Numbered from the stretch's first letter, positions 15,930 through 25,874 are shown. The stretch: 64,000 nt of DNA from Lactobacillaceae bacterium (GCA_031271345.1 JAISVX010000002.1:1-64000), one strand, 5' to 3'. A program made the numbers and translations. The notes: generated by a model not told the origin, from the sequence alone.

Positions 15930-15957
15930 CTAAAGCCCCGAAAAATCAGGGCTTTAG
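15930..15957 (-). terminator. Terminator of the yajC-secD-secF operon
   Basis: A 9-bp stem (CTAAAGCCC with GGGCTTTAG) located 20 bp past the secF stop, followed on the minus strand by GACTTTTTAGG. Confidence 0.7.
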
Positions 15958-15976
15958 GAATGCATGGTTTTGGGGA

Positions 15977-16909
15977 TTAAACCGCGCCGAAAGGATTTAT
16001 TTTATCTTCTTCCTGAGTTTTTCTTAAATCAAACAGATTTAAGATTAAAGACGAAGTGAAAATAGACGAATAAATGCCTACCAAAATACCAAATGTTAAG
16101 ACAAAAGAGAAACTTCTTAAGGTGTCTCCGCCAAGAACCAACAAAATGGACGCGGCGCCGATAGTTGATATGCCTGTTAAAAATGTTCTTGACAACACGT
16201 CGTTCACACTTTTATTGATAAGGTCATACTGCGGCATCTTCTTATATTTGCCAAGATTCTCTCGAACCCTGTCGTAAGTAACTACTTTGTCATTAACAGA
16301 ATAACCGATTAAGGTCAGTAACGCCGCGACTGTTGTTAAGCTGAAATCCATATCAAACAATGAAAGCAGACCGGCGGCGACAATTCCGTCCTGCGCCAGC
16401 CCAATCATTGTACCTATGGCAAACTGCCACTCAAACCTGACCCAAACGTAAATTGAAATAGCCGCAAGAGCAAGAACTGCGGCGATTATGCCGTCTCTTT
16501 TAAGCTCGTCCCCTACTTGAGGTCCGACAAGTTCTACTTTGCGGTAGTCAACATCGTCGCCGATTATCTGCTTGATTTTATTAACTGCGTCCATTTGCTC
16601 TTTTTCATCAAGGTTAGACGCCTGCGCTCTAATCATCAGCTCATCCCCGGTATTGCCTATTGTTTGCAGATTTACCTCGCCAATATCAATATCGGATAAT
16701 TTTTCTCTGATTTCCTGCATATCAATTACTTCAGGGCTTTTAATTTCAATTAAAATACCGCCTGAAAAGTCAATGCCGTAATTGAATCCTTTTAACGCAA
16801 TAAGCGCAATAGACGCGGCAACCATAAGAATGGATAAGGCATAAGTTGGTTTTCTCATGCTCATAAAGTCGATATTTGTATCTTTTATAATCCAACTAAA
16901 AATTTTCAT
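15977..16909 (-). CDS. secF: Protein translocase subunit SecF
   Basis: A 310-aa inner-membrane protein of the SecDF complex, which uses the proton gradient to help pull proteins through SecYEG. It has one N-terminal helix (about 23-42), a periplasmic domain opened by the FNYGIDFSGGILIEIK motif, then five helices with GYSVNDKVVTYDRVREN in the second half. Length is typical. It follows secD by 17 bp and ends the operon before a terminator. Confidence 0.95.
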   Translation of the reverse strand: MKIFSWIIKDTNIDFMSMRKPTYALSILMVAASIALIALKGFNYGIDFSGGILIEIKSPEVIDMQEIREKLSDIDIGEVNLQTIGNTGDELMIRAQASNLDEKEQMDAVNKIKQIIGDDVDYRKVELVGPQVGDELKRDGIIAAVLALAAISIYVWVRFEWQFAIGTMIGLAQDGIVAAGLLSLFDMDFSLTTVAALLTLIGYSVNDKVVTYDRVRENLGKYKKMPQYDLINKSVNDVLSRTFLTGISTIGAASILLVLGGDTLRSFSFVLTFGILVGIYSSIFTSSLILNLFDLRKTQEEDKINPFGAV

Positions 16910-16926
16910 TCTCTTAATCCTATAAA

Positions 16927-18474
16927 TTAAATTGGCAGCTTAGTTGGTTTGCATTTCGCAATCCAAGTAGCAATAATTAATCTTGTAACTGTAACTGATG
17001 TGAAAATTGATGTCATAATACCAATTGTCAATGTTACGGCAAAACCTCTAATTGGACCTGTTCCAAAGAAAAACAGAACAATGCCTGCGATTAATGTTGT
17101 AAGGTTGGAGTCGACAATTGTTCTCCACGCCTCGGTAAAACCGACATCCGCGCCGTCTCTAACGGAACGACCAGCCTTGATTTCTTCACGCATGCGCTCA
17201 AAAATAAGAACGTTTGCGTCAACCGCCATAGCAATTGTCAAAATTATACCGGCGATACCCGGAAGCGTTAACGTAGCCCCGATAAAACCTAATGCCGCTA
17301 TCAGCAGGAATAGGTTTGTGATAATCGCGACTGTTGTAAATGCGCCGAACAGACCGTAAGCGGCAACCATAAATACGACAATAAATAAAATGCCGTATAA
17401 AGATGCTAAAACGCCGGCTTTAATTGAGTCTGCGCCCAAACCTGCACCGACAGTTCTTTCTTCCAAAACCTCCAGCGGAGCGGGAAGCGCGCCTGCGCGA
17501 AGCATCATGGCAAGCTCGTTAGCCGACTGCATGGTGAAGTTGCCGGTAATTTGTCCGTTTGTTGTAATCATCGAATTAATCGCGGGAGCGGTGATAACTT
17601 CATTGTCAAGAACAACGGCAAGCCTCTCGCCGATATTGTTTTTTGTAACTTCACCAAACTTTCTTCCGCCCATGCTGTCAAACTTAAAGGATACGACAGC
17701 TTCTCCGTCTTCGCCGAAGGAAGGCTGGGCATCGATTAGATGTTCGCCGGTAACTGCCGGTCTGCGGTCGATTACATAAGTGGCGCCGTCTTGTCCTTTG
17801 ACCACTTTTGCATTAGGATTTTTACCGCTTCTTGCCTGTGCTGCGGTTGTCGTGCCGTCAACCAAATGGAAAGACATTTTTGCGGTTTTGCCAAGCAAAA
17901 CTTTTACATATTCTGGATTCTCCAATCCAGGCAGCTGCACGAGGATTCTGTCGGAACCTTGTCTTTGAATTACAGGCTCTTTTGTTCCAAGCTCGTCAAT
18001 ACGTCTTCTGACAATTTCAATTGACTGGTTGACAATCTTAATTTTTAATTCGTTTAGAGCTATCTCCGTATATTTTAACTCAAGAGAGCCGTCAACAAGC
18101 TCTTTAACCTCAATTCCGTTATCCGCATCCAGTTTTTTTAAAACATTAACCGCTTTGCTTTTTACGTTATAATCATCAATTTTTATGCTGATGGCATCAG
18201 CTGTTGATGAAATTTTCTGGAAGCGTATTTTGTTTTCTCTGAGAGCTTTTCTGGTTTCATCTTCAATTGAAGACAATCTTTCCTTGATAACGTCGTCTGT
18301 CTTAACTTCAAGCAGCAGATAAGAACCGCCCTGAAGGTCGAGACCTAGGTTTACGGGATGCCACCATGAAGGCATAAAGCTGTTATTTTTTATAAAGTTC
18401 GGAACAGCATACAAAATGCCGGCTACGCAAACAGAGATAATAAAAAATACTTTAAGTTTTGATAAATTATACAT
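16927..18474 (-). CDS. secD: Protein translocase subunit SecD
   Basis: A 515-aa inner-membrane partner of SecF. The N-terminal helix is followed by the LGLDLQGGSYLLLEV motif, the periplasmic head with a RRRIDELGTKEPVIQRQGSDRILVQLPG block, and six C-terminal helices including AMAVDANVLIFERMREE. Size fits alphaproteobacterial SecD. It is 12 bp downstream of yajC and 17 bp upstream of secF. Confidence 0.96.
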   Translation of the reverse strand: MYNLSKLKVFFIISVCVAGILYAVPNFIKNNSFMPSWWHPVNLGLDLQGGSYLLLEVKTDDVIKERLSSIEDETRKALRENKIRFQKISSTADAISIKIDDYNVKSKAVNVLKKLDADNGIEVKELVDGSLELKYTEIALNELKIKIVNQSIEIVRRRIDELGTKEPVIQRQGSDRILVQLPGLENPEYVKVLLGKTAKMSFHLVDGTTTAAQARSGKNPNAKVVKGQDGATYVIDRRPAVTGEHLIDAQPSFGEDGEAVVSFKFDSMGGRKFGEVTKNNIGERLAVVLDNEVITAPAINSMITTNGQITGNFTMQSANELAMMLRAGALPAPLEVLEERTVGAGLGADSIKAGVLASLYGILFIVVFMVAAYGLFGAFTTVAIITNLFLLIAALGFIGATLTLPGIAGIILTIAMAVDANVLIFERMREEIKAGRSVRDGADVGFTEAWRTIVDSNLTTLIAGIVLFFFGTGPIRGFAVTLTIGIMTSIFTSVTVTRLIIATWIAKCKPTKLPI

Positions 18475-18486
18475 CTTTTTTACCTT

Positions 18487-18840
18487 CTATTTCTTTTTGC
18501 TGTCTTTTTTAGCGATTGTTTTAGATTTTGTGTTTTCTTCTTCAACAACGTCTCTGATTGTCACGCGGTTGACCACAACTTGAACGCCGGCAGCTATTTC
18601 AACCGTGATATTAGCGCCGTCAGATTTAACAACCTTGCCGTATATGCCGCCGCCGGTGACAATTTTGTCTCCCGGTTTTATCGCCATAAGCATTTCGTTG
18701 TGTTGTTTTACCTTTACCTGCTGTGGACGGATTAGCAGAAGATAAAAAATAACAAAGATTAATCCAAGCTGGATAACCGTTGCCATAATATCTTGACCGC
18801 TGAAGCCGCCGCCACTTGCAAAAGCTTCTGATATAAACAT
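18487..18840 (-). CDS. yajC: Sec translocase accessory protein YajC
   Basis: A 117-aa single-span membrane protein associated with SecDF. After a short Gly-rich N-terminus the helix (about 20-40) leads into LLLIRPQQVKVKQHNEML, the family hallmark, then a KPGDKIVTGGGIYGKVV beta domain and a Lys-rich tail. TAGGAG precedes the start. First gene of yajC-secD-secF. Confidence 0.94.
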   Translation of the reverse strand: MFISEAFASGGGFSGQDIMATVIQLGLIFVIFYLLLIRPQQVKVKQHNEMLMAIKPGDKIVTGGGIYGKVVKSDGANITVEIAAGVQVVVNRVTIRDVVEEENTKSKTIAKKDSKKK

Positions 18841-18928
18841 TTTTTTCTCCTAGTTTTATTATTTTTGATGAATATACACCAATATTGCTGAGAAACAACA
18901 ATAAAAAGACAAATCGTCAACAAATTTT

Positions 18929-20035
18929 TTATTGAAGATAAGGCATTGGATTTATCGGTTTTTTATTTACATGGATTTCAAAGTGAAGCTGCGGCGCGTT
19001 TACCCCGCCTGTTCTTCCCACGGAAGACACTTTTTCTCCCTTTCTGACGCTTTGTCCTTTGCGGACAAAAATCTTGTCATTGTGAGCATAGGCGGTTATC
19101 CATCCGTCTGGATGTTTAATAAGTATTAAATTGCCAAACCCTTTCAGCTCGTTTCCCGCATAGACGACAACGCCTTTATCCGCGGCATTCACAGAGGCTC
19201 CGAGCGGCGCTTTAATGTTTATGCCGTCGTTTTTTCTGCCTTTGCCAATGGTGCCGTAATTAGATATTATAGGTCCTTTTACCGGCCATGCAAATTTTGC
19301 CGTCCTGTTTGTGGATACGGGTTTTATATAAGCAGTTCGTGTTCTTGCCGTCACTGCCCGGGTTTTTTTAGCGGTTTGAACTTTTTGGGTCGTTCTTGAG
19401 GTCGTTGTCGTCTTTTTTGGAGCGTTTCTTATCTTTATGCCAAAGAAGCTTCTGGTATCCGCTTTTTTTGCGGATGTATTGTTTGAGCCGATAGTTCCGG
19501 GCAAAACCAGCTTGTCTCCGACGGATATAGTATACGGAGCTTTAAGATTATTAATTCTGCTGAGGGACGTTACATCGACATTATATCTTTTTGAGATGTT
19601 GTAAATAGTGTCGCCCTTGGTCACGGTATGATATTGATTGGAAGGAATTTGCAGATTCTGCCCGACAACAAGACTGTAAGGAGGAGTTAGGCTGTTGGTC
19701 CCTATTAAATTCCTTAAAGGAACATTATACTTCTTTGCTATGCTGTATAAAGTGTCTCCTTTGCTGATTTTGTGAAATGTTCTGCCGGCTTCGTTCGGCG
19801 TATTTTTATGAACTGACAGGATTATTGTCTGTCCTGCCGCCAGACTGTAAGGAGGAGACAGGTTATTCATCTCGGCAAGGGTTTGGAGCGGAATATCATA
19901 TTTTCTGGAAATGCCGTATAAAGTGTCGCCTTTTGCAACTTCAATGCTTTCCTTCCGCCCGAAAAAATATCCGCCTGTTTGACATCCAGACGTGAAAAAT
20001 AAAACTAAAATTAATATTTTTAGTATCTTTCGCAT
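18929..20035 (-). CDS. NlpD-like lipoprotein: three LysM domains plus M23 peptidase-like domain
   Basis: A 368-aa lipoprotein (lipobox ending F-T-S-G-C near residue 18). Three LysM repeats bind peptidoglycan at about residues 32-77, 90-133 and 137-182, each with a K-G-D-T-[IL]-Y-x-I-[SA] start. A Thr/Lys-rich linker precedes a C-terminal M23 domain. The first zinc-ligand motif HxGxD is changed to N-D-G-I-N, as in NlpD/EnvC-type activators, while L-H-F-E-I-H is kept; so it probably activates amidases rather than cutting. The ATG at 20035 is preferred over a TTG six bases earlier. Placed directly upstream of yajC, a common alphaproteobacterial arrangement. Confidence 0.85.
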   Translation of the reverse strand: MRKILKILILVLFFTSGCQTGGYFFGRKESIEVAKGDTLYGISRKYDIPLQTLAEMNNLSPPYSLAAGQTIILSVHKNTPNEAGRTFHKISKGDTLYSIAKKYNVPLRNLIGTNSLTPPYSLVVGQNLQIPSNQYHTVTKGDTIYNISKRYNVDVTSLSRINNLKAPYTISVGDKLVLPGTIGSNNTSAKKADTRSFFGIKIRNAPKKTTTTSRTTQKVQTAKKTRAVTARTRTAYIKPVSTNRTAKFAWPVKGPIISNYGTIGKGRKNDGINIKAPLGASVNAADKGVVVYAGNELKGFGNLILIKHPDGWITAYAHNDKIFVRKGQSVRKGEKVSSVGRTGGVNAPQLHFEIHVNKKPINPMPYLQ

Positions 20036-20198
20036 TAACAACCCGCTATATAAATAACTTCTTAATTTTAAAATATAATCATACTAGTTTAATTTTTTAC
20101 TAAGGTTTTTTTATATACAACAGAAAGAAGATGTGATATTTACATTTAGTGAACTTAAAAGCCGGACACGCAAAAAGATTTAGGAAGAAGTAAACAGC

Positions 20199-21650
20199 AT
20201 GTCATCTAATGAAAAGCCGGAAATTGAAGATCTCAGCGGAGATAAATATAAGTATGGCTTTGTAACGGATATTGAAACCGAAACGGCGCCCAAAGGGCTT
20301 AACGAAGATATAATTAAATTTATATCTCAAAAAAAGCGCGAACCTGAATGGCTGCTGGAATTTAGGCTAAAAGCGTTTGAACATTGGAAAACGCTGACGG
20401 AACCTTCGTGGGCTAAATTAGACTATAAAAAAATAGATTACCAAGACCTTTATTACTACTCTGCACCAAAACAAAAAGCTGCCCCAAAGAGTCTGGAAGA
20501 GGTTGATAAAGAGCTTTTAAGGACTTATGAAAAGTTAGGGATTCCCTTAAAAGAACAGGAGGCGCTGGCTGGCGTTGTCGCTGTGGATGCCGTGTTTGAC
20601 AGCGTTTCGGTCGCGACGACCTACAGGGCGAAACTTGCGGAACAGGGCATTATTTTCTGTTCCATTACAGAAGCGGTGAGAGACCATCCGGAGTTGATAA
20701 AAAAATATATTGGCTCCGTGGTTCCGTATACCGATAATTTTTTTGCTTGTCTTAACAGTGCGGTTTTTACCGACGGCTCGTTTGTTTTTATTCCCAAAAA
20801 CGTGAAAAGCCCTTTAGAGCTTTCAACATATTTTAGAATTAATGCAAAAAATACCGGGCAGTTCGAGCGGACTCTTATTGTCGCGGAAGACAACAGTTAT
20901 GTGAGTTATTTGGAAGGGTGTACGGCTCCCCAAAGAGATGAAAACCAGCTTCACGCAGCGATAGTCGAGATTGTGGTTTTAGATAATGCCGAGGTTAAAT
21001 ATTCAACGGTTCAAAACTGGTATCCCGGCGATTCCGAAGGCAGAGGCGGCATATATAATTTTGTGACCAAAAGAGCCGCATGCAGAGGCATAAACTCAAA
21101 AGTTTCGTGGACGCAGGTGGAAACAGGCTCGGCGGTTACGTGGAAATATCCTTCGTGTATTTTGCAGGGCGACGGCTCGAGCGGGGAGTTTTATTCGGTT
21201 GCGATAACAAATAATAAACAGCAGGCGGATACAGGCACAAAAATGATACATATCGGGAAAAACACCACGTCGAAGATTATTTCCAAAGGTATCTCGGCAG
21301 GGTTTTCTAATCAGACGTATCGAGGGCTGGTAAAAGTTTTGCCAGGCGCGAATAAAGCCAGAAATTATTCGCAGTGCGACAGCTTATTAATTGGCAGAAA
21401 CTGTGGTTCTCACACCATTCCATATATGGAAAACAGAAATAAAACCGCAATAATAGAACATGAGGCGACAACGTCAAAAATCAGTGAGGAACAGTTGTTT
21501 TACTGCCTGCAGAGAGGTATCGGCGAAGAAGATGCGGTCGGTTTGATAGTAAACGGCTTCTGCAAAGAAGTTATGCAGCATCTGCCTATGGAATTTGCGA
21601 TAGAAGCGGCTAAATTAATAAATATAAGTCTGGAAGGGACTGTCGGATAA
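20199..21650 (+). CDS. sufB: Fe-S cluster assembly scaffold SufB
   Basis: A 483-aa scaffold protein of the SUF system, on which [Fe-S] clusters are built from SufS/SufE sulfur. Conserved stretches include [35 protein letters not shown], and [12 protein letters not shown], whose Cys is a cluster/persulfide residue, then the [25 protein letters not shown] block. AGGAAG lies upstream. First gene of the SUF operon; its stop overlaps the next start by 1 nt. Confidence 0.96.
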   Translation: MSSNEKPEIEDLSGDKYKYGFVTDIETETAPKGLNEDIIKFISQKKREPEWLLEFRLKAFEHWKTLTEPSWAKLDYKKIDYQDLYYYSAPKQKAAPKSLEEVDKELLRTYEKLGIPLKEQEALAGVVAVDAVFDSVSVATTYRAKLAEQGIIFCSITEAVRDHPELIKKYIGSVVPYTDNFFACLNSAVFTDGSFVFIPKNVKSPLELSTYFRINAKNTGQFERTLIVAEDNSYVSYLEGCTAPQRDENQLHAAIVEIVVLDNAEVKYSTVQNWYPGDSEGRGGIYNFVTKRAACRGINSKVSWTQVETGSAVTWKYPSCILQGDGSSGEFYSVAITNNKQQADTGTKMIHIGKNTTSKIISKGISAGFSNQTYRGLVKVLPGANKARNYSQCDSLLIGRNCGSHTIPYMENRNKTAIIEHEATTSKISEEQLFYCLQRGIGEEDAVGLIVNGFCKEVMQHLPMEFAIEAAKLINISLEGTVG

Positions 21651-21940
21651 TGAAAGACGAATTTAAGAAAATCTGCAAAGAAGCTTTAGAAACCTGGGGA
21701 GAACAGGCTCAACTGCTTATGGTGGTTGAAGAAATGGCGGAGCTTCAAAAAGAAATTCTTAAAAACATTAACCGCAAACAAAATAATATTGAAAATATTA
21801 TAGGCGAGACCGCGGATGTCTATATAATGCTGGAGCAGCTTAAGCAAAACTATAATATTGAAAAAGCGGTTGAAGAACAGATAGAAAAAAAGCTAAAAGA
21901 AGTTGTTAAAATAAGATTGGCAGAATGGAATAAGAAATAA
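21650..21940 (+). CDS. MazG-like nucleotide pyrophosphohydrolase
   Basis: A 96-aa all-helical protein with the MazG/all-alpha NTP-pyrophosphatase metal motif: E27-E28-x-x-E31 and E53-x-x-D56. Such enzymes hydrolyse (d)NTPs to monophosphates, often for pool cleaning. It is locked between sufB and sufC with 1-nt stop/start overlaps on both sides, so it must be translated with the SUF genes. No known role for MazG in Fe-S assembly comes to mind; the position is the oddity. Confidence 0.75.
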   Translation: MKDEFKKICKEALETWGEQAQLLMVVEEMAELQKEILKNINRKQNNIENIIGETADVYIMLEQLKQNYNIEKAVEEQIEKKLKEVVKIRLAEWNKK

Positions 21941-22695
21941 TGGTTTTACTAGAAATTGAAGATTTGCATGCATCAGTAAACGGCAAAGAGATTATCAAAG
22001 GTCTTAACCTTGTTATAAATGAGGGCGAGGTTCATGCAATAATGGGTCCAAACGGCGCCGGCAAATCTACTTTATCTTATGTGCTGACAGGTCGCGAGGG
22101 TTATGAAATAACCGGCGGCAGGATAAAATTTAAAGGCAGAGATATAAACGATATGCCGATTGAAGAAAGAGCAAACGAAGGCTTGTTCCTGTCAATGCAG
22201 TATCCTGTCGAGATACCGGGAGTATCAATAACCACTTTTTTAAAACATGCGGTAAATGCCAATAGAAAATATCATAATCTTCCTGAGCTTGATACTTTCG
22301 AGTTTATTAAGCAGGTTCGTCAGGACGGCAAACTTCTGGGCATTGATAACGATATGCTTAAGCGTCATGTAAACGTCGGCTTTTCGGGAGGCGAGAAAAA
22401 AAGACTGGAAGCTTTGCAGATGACTGTTCTAAAGCCGAGCCTGGCTATTTTGGACGAAGCGGATTCTGGTCTTGACATCGACGCGATGAAAGTTGTCGCA
22501 AACGGAGTTAACGCGCTTCGCGACGGCAGGCGTTCGCTGCTGATTATTACCCATTATCAAAGGCTTTTGAACTATATTGAGCCGGATTTTGTTCATATTT
22601 ATGCGGATGGAAAGATTGTAAAATCTGGAGATAAAAGCCTGGCAGAAAAGCTCGAAAAGCTGGGATACTCTAATTTTGTTTGTGGAAATGGATAG
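21940..22695 (+). CDS. sufC: Fe-S assembly ATPase SufC
   Basis: A 251-aa ABC-type ATPase that drives the SufBCD scaffold. Walker A is GPNGAGKST (residues 36-44), the signature is FSGGEKKR, and Walker B plus D-loop is LAILDEADSGLDID. SufC-typical length. It starts on the stop codon of the MazG-like gene. Confidence 0.97.
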   Translation: MVLLEIEDLHASVNGKEIIKGLNLVINEGEVHAIMGPNGAGKSTLSYVLTGREGYEITGGRIKFKGRDINDMPIEERANEGLFLSMQYPVEIPGVSITTFLKHAVNANRKYHNLPELDTFEFIKQVRQDGKLLGIDNDMLKRHVNVGFSGGEKKRLEALQMTVLKPSLAILDEADSGLDIDAMKVVANGVNALRDGRRSLLIITHYQRLLNYIEPDFVHIYADGKIVKSGDKSLAEKLEKLGYSNFVCGNG

Positions 22696-22697
22696 TA

Positions 22698-23909
22698 ATG
22701 GCGGGGTTGTTTGACAGATTTGCTGTTGTAAAAGGAGCTGCTTATTTCAAACTCTTGGCTTCAAGAGCTAGAGAAATTTTTGACTCTCGTGGAATCCCAA
22801 CGGCAAAAACGGAAGAATGGAAATATACCAAACCAAGAGGTTTAGACGTAGATAATTATGAAAAATCAGCCGTGCAGTTTATGTATGATTTTGAAGAAAT
22901 CCCAATAGATGCGTATAGATTAGAATTTATAAATGGCAGGTTAAACCAAAATTTTGATATGCCGGAAGAAATTAGAGTGGAGTCAATATTCATGGCGCCG
23001 GAGGAGCTTTTCGGACATCTTGCCGATATAAATAAAAATCCTTTTGTCGCTCTTAACACCGCAAATATTGAAGAAGGCGTGTTTATTAGAATTACGTCAA
23101 CTCTTAAAAAACCTCTTCTGATTACTTATAAAACCAGCGTAAATAATACCAATCTTTTTTCTAATATCAGAAATTTAATTTTAGTTGAAGAAGGCGTTTC
23201 TTCTGAAATCGTCGAATATTTTACTTATGCCGGGAATGAAAAATCTGAATATTTCAATAATATTGTAAATGAAATTTGTATAAAAGATAATGCCAGACTA
23301 AGTCATTATAAAATTCAGGAGGAAGCGTTTAAGGCAAATCACATAGCATATAACGCGGCATTGGTCGGCTATAAGTCATATTACAAAAGCCTTTGCGTGC
23401 AGAAAGGCGCGAACCTTGCCCGTAATGAAACAGAAGTAAGGCTTGCCGATGAAAATGCGGCAACGGATGTTGACGCAGCATATATCATGAATGGCTGGGC
23501 GACAATTGACACAACTACATGGATAGAACATTTATATCCCCGCACATATTCAAACCAATTGGTAAAAGGCGTTGTCGGCGGACAGGCAAAAGGCGTGTTT
23601 CAAGGCAGAATTTCTATACCAAGAGATATGGTTGGAGTCGAGGGAAACCAGCTTCATAAGGCGCTGCTTCTTTCGGATATGGCGGAAGTAGACGTTAAGC
23701 CCGAGCTTGAAATATATGCGGATGATGTAAAATGCTCCCATGGCGCGGCAACCGGCGTTTTGGATGAAAGGCAGTTGTTTTATATGCGTATCCGTGGTAT
23801 AAGCGAAGAAGAAGCAAAACAAATGTTAATAGATGCATATTTAGATGACGTTTTAAGTAAAATAGATAATAATGCCCTATATTCTTGGGTAAGAGACAGG
23901 ATAAAATAA
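22698..23909 (+). CDS. sufD: Fe-S assembly protein SufD
   Basis: A 403-aa SufB paralog that completes the SufBC2D complex. The N-terminal segment has RGIPTAKTEEWKYT, typical of SufD, and the C-terminal beta-helix ends with the conserved DVKCSHGAATG and RGIsxxEA motif. I choose the ATG at 22698, 2 nt after the sufC stop, over an in-frame ATG at 22680 inside sufC. Confidence 0.95.
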   Translation: MAGLFDRFAVVKGAAYFKLLASRAREIFDSRGIPTAKTEEWKYTKPRGLDVDNYEKSAVQFMYDFEEIPIDAYRLEFINGRLNQNFDMPEEIRVESIFMAPEELFGHLADINKNPFVALNTANIEEGVFIRITSTLKKPLLITYKTSVNNTNLFSNIRNLILVEEGVSSEIVEYFTYAGNEKSEYFNNIVNEICIKDNARLSHYKIQEEAFKANHIAYNAALVGYKSYYKSLCVQKGANLARNETEVRLADENAATDVDAAYIMNGWATIDTTTWIEHLYPRTYSNQLVKGVVGGQAKGVFQGRISIPRDMVGVEGNQLHKALLLSDMAEVDVKPELEIYADDVKCSHGAATGVLDERQLFYMRIRGISEEEAKQMLIDAYLDDVLSKIDNNALYSWVRDRIK

Positions 23910-23911
23910 GA

Positions 23912-24688
23912 ATGCAGGAAAAAGTATATTTTAAGAACTCCAAAGGACAAAGATTAGTAGGGATTATTGACAGAGATGAAACAAAGGCAACCCAAAAGCT
24001 GGCGATGATTTTTGGCAATTTTAATTCGTATAAAGATTCCGCAAAGCAGATAAGTTTGTCCGAGTTCTTCGTTTCTTTGGGCTTTGCCACTTTTCGTTTT
24101 GACTATAGAGGCAGAGGCGAAAGCGAGGGCGATATTTCCTATGCGACATTTACTTCAGGTGTTGAGGATACGAGAGCAGCTTTGGAGTTTATGAAAAATC
24201 AGCTGTGGGTGGATATAAATAAAATCGGGCTTTTCGGTTCCGGTTTGGGAGCCGCGTTTGCCGTTCTTGAAGCCGCAAGAAACAGCAATTATAAGTTTTT
24301 GGTTTTGGGCGCGCCAAGAGCGGAGATTAGAAGCCTTTATAAAAATGCGGATATTGACGATTGGCGCGAAAATGATTTTTATCATGCAAAAGGCGTGAAC
24401 TATCATATAAGCATACATGACGACAGCTTACAGTACGATATTTATAAAGACGCAAAAAAAGTCGAGGTTCCGACATTGATTGTCAGCGGCGACGGCGAAG
24501 ATATTCATCTTGACGGGCAGGATAAAAAACTTAAAAAAGCAATTAAGGGGTCGGACCTGATTGTGGTTGAAGAGTGTAACAATATGTATTGCGCGGTATC
24601 AAAAGACGACGCTTTAGAAATTTTAAAAACATGGCTGATAGAAAAACATATAATATATCTGGAATCAGAATGGATTTCCCAATTTTAG
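23912..24688 (+). CDS. Alpha/beta hydrolase-fold protein, nucleophile missing
   Basis: A 258-aa cytoplasmic protein with the alpha/beta hydrolase pattern: an early strand and oxyanion-type loop (AMIFGNFNSY), FRFDYRGRGESEG, a nucleophile elbow, and a late strand with LIVSGDGED. The elbow reads G109-S-G-L-G113, so the serine position of G-x-S-x-G (111) is glycine, and no obvious catalytic His is seen near the end. It may be a non-catalytic member. It begins 2 nt after sufD and overlaps sufS, so it is coexpressed with the SUF genes. Confidence 0.7.
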   Translation: MQEKVYFKNSKGQRLVGIIDRDETKATQKLAMIFGNFNSYKDSAKQISLSEFFVSLGFATFRFDYRGRGESEGDISYATFTSGVEDTRAALEFMKNQLWVDINKIGLFGSGLGAAFAVLEAARNSNYKFLVLGAPRAEIRSLYKNADIDDWRENDFYHAKGVNYHISIHDDSLQYDIYKDAKKVEVPTLIVSGDGEDIHLDGQDKKLKKAIKGSDLIVVEECNNMYCAVSKDDALEILKTWLIEKHIIYLESEWISQF

Positions 24689-25860
24689 GGAAACTGATTA
24701 ACGGTAAGAGAAATACATTCTTAGATACCGCGGCTTCCGCTCAAAAGCCGTTGGTTGTTGTCGATGCGATGAAAGAGATTTATTTGGAAGAATATGCAAA
24801 CGTCCATAGAGGCACATATTCTTTATCCGAGCAGATTACATATAAATATGAAGAGGCTCGCAAAAAAGTTCAAAGCTTTATAAATGCGGAAAGCAAAAAC
24901 GAGATAATCTTTACAAGAGGAGCTACGGAATCAATAAATCTTGTTGCCTCAACCTGGGGCAGAAAAAACCTAAAAAAAGGCGATGAAGTTTTAATCTCAG
25001 AAGCCGAACATCATGCTAATCTTGTTCCATGGCAGGCTTTGAAAGAAGAGCTTGGATTTGAGTTGAGGATATTTCAAATCGGAGATGACGGAAGCTTTAT
25101 CTGGGAAAGTTTTGTTAAAAATTTGAATAAAAAAACCAAGCTGGTTTCCGTAACCGCAATGTCAAATGTTCTGGGCGTGATTTTTCCGATTAAAAAACTT
25201 TGCGCGGAAGCTCATAAGTTTGGGGCAAAGGTCTTGATTGACGCATGCCAGTTTGCCGTTCATTATAAAATTGACGTCAGAGATATTGACTGTGATTTTT
25301 TAGTCTTTTCTGGTCATAAACTCTATGGTCCCACAGGCATAGGCGTTTTATACGGAAAATATGATATAATAGAAAAAATGCCTCCGTATCAGTTTGGCGG
25401 AGATATGATTGAAAAAGTATCTTTTGATTTTTCCACTTATGCGGAACCGCCTGCCAGATTTGAAGCGGGAACGCCCGCGATTGTAGAGGCTATCGGTTTG
25501 GCAAAAGCATTGGAATATGTGGAGAATATCGGATTTGAAAATATCGAAGCCCATGAAAAAAGTCTGATTAATTATACAAATGAAAAATTATCAAAAGTTG
25601 CCGGTTTGAGGGAGCTTTGCAGAATAAAAGATAAAGGCGGAGTTTTTTCATTTGTTATTGACGGGGTTAATTCTCAGGATATTGCTTTTGTTCTCGACAA
25701 AGAAGGCGTCGCGGTCAGAACGGGTCATCATTGCGCGGAGCCGCTGGTTGCAAGAATGGGTTATCACTCGGTAATCAGAGCGTCATTAGGGCTTTATTCA
25801 AACGAAGAAGATATAGATTGTTTAATTGACGCTCTAATCAAAGCAAAAACGTTTTTTTAA
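24631..25860 (+). CDS. sufS: Cysteine desulfurase SufS
   Basis: A 409-aa PLP enzyme of the type II desulfurase group that removes sulfur from cysteine for Fe-S assembly. PLP-binding Lys230 lies in SGHKLYGPTG and catalytic Cys368 in RTGHHCAEP; EAEHHANLVPWQ is also present. The start at 24631 gives the typical N-terminus NISGIRMDFPIL but overlaps the upstream gene by 58 bp; an ATG at 24670 is the alternative. Partner SufE is encoded 5 kb downstream rather than in this operon. Confidence 0.94.
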   Translation: MADRKTYNISGIRMDFPILGKLINGKRNTFLDTAASAQKPLVVVDAMKEIYLEEYANVHRGTYSLSEQITYKYEEARKKVQSFINAESKNEIIFTRGATESINLVASTWGRKNLKKGDEVLISEAEHHANLVPWQALKEELGFELRIFQIGDDGSFIWESFVKNLNKKTKLVSVTAMSNVLGVIFPIKKLCAEAHKFGAKVLIDACQFAVHYKIDVRDIDCDFLVFSGHKLYGPTGIGVLYGKYDIIEKMPPYQFGGDMIEKVSFDFSTYAEPPARFEAGTPAIVEAIGLAKALEYVENIGFENIEAHEKSLINYTNEKLSKVAGLRELCRIKDKGGVFSFVIDGVNSQDIAFVLDKEGVAVRTGHHCAEPLVARMGYHSVIRASLGLYSNEEDIDCLIDALIKAKTFF

Positions 25861-25874
25861 TGAGGACATAAGTA

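Larger units (their letters stand above)
15588..15976. other. 389-bp intergenic region
   Basis: Holds a candidate minus-strand promoter (15615-15643) on the left and the secF terminator on the right. The middle (about 15650-15900) is AT-rich with no reading frame of note, no tRNA and no recognisable 6S, 4.5S or tmRNA feature. A small RNA cannot be excluded. Confidence 0.5.

Noticed and set aside
18929..20035. Loss of zinc ligands in the M23 domain as a novelty
   Set aside because: NlpD and EnvC activators are known to have degenerate M23 sites, so this fits an established family.
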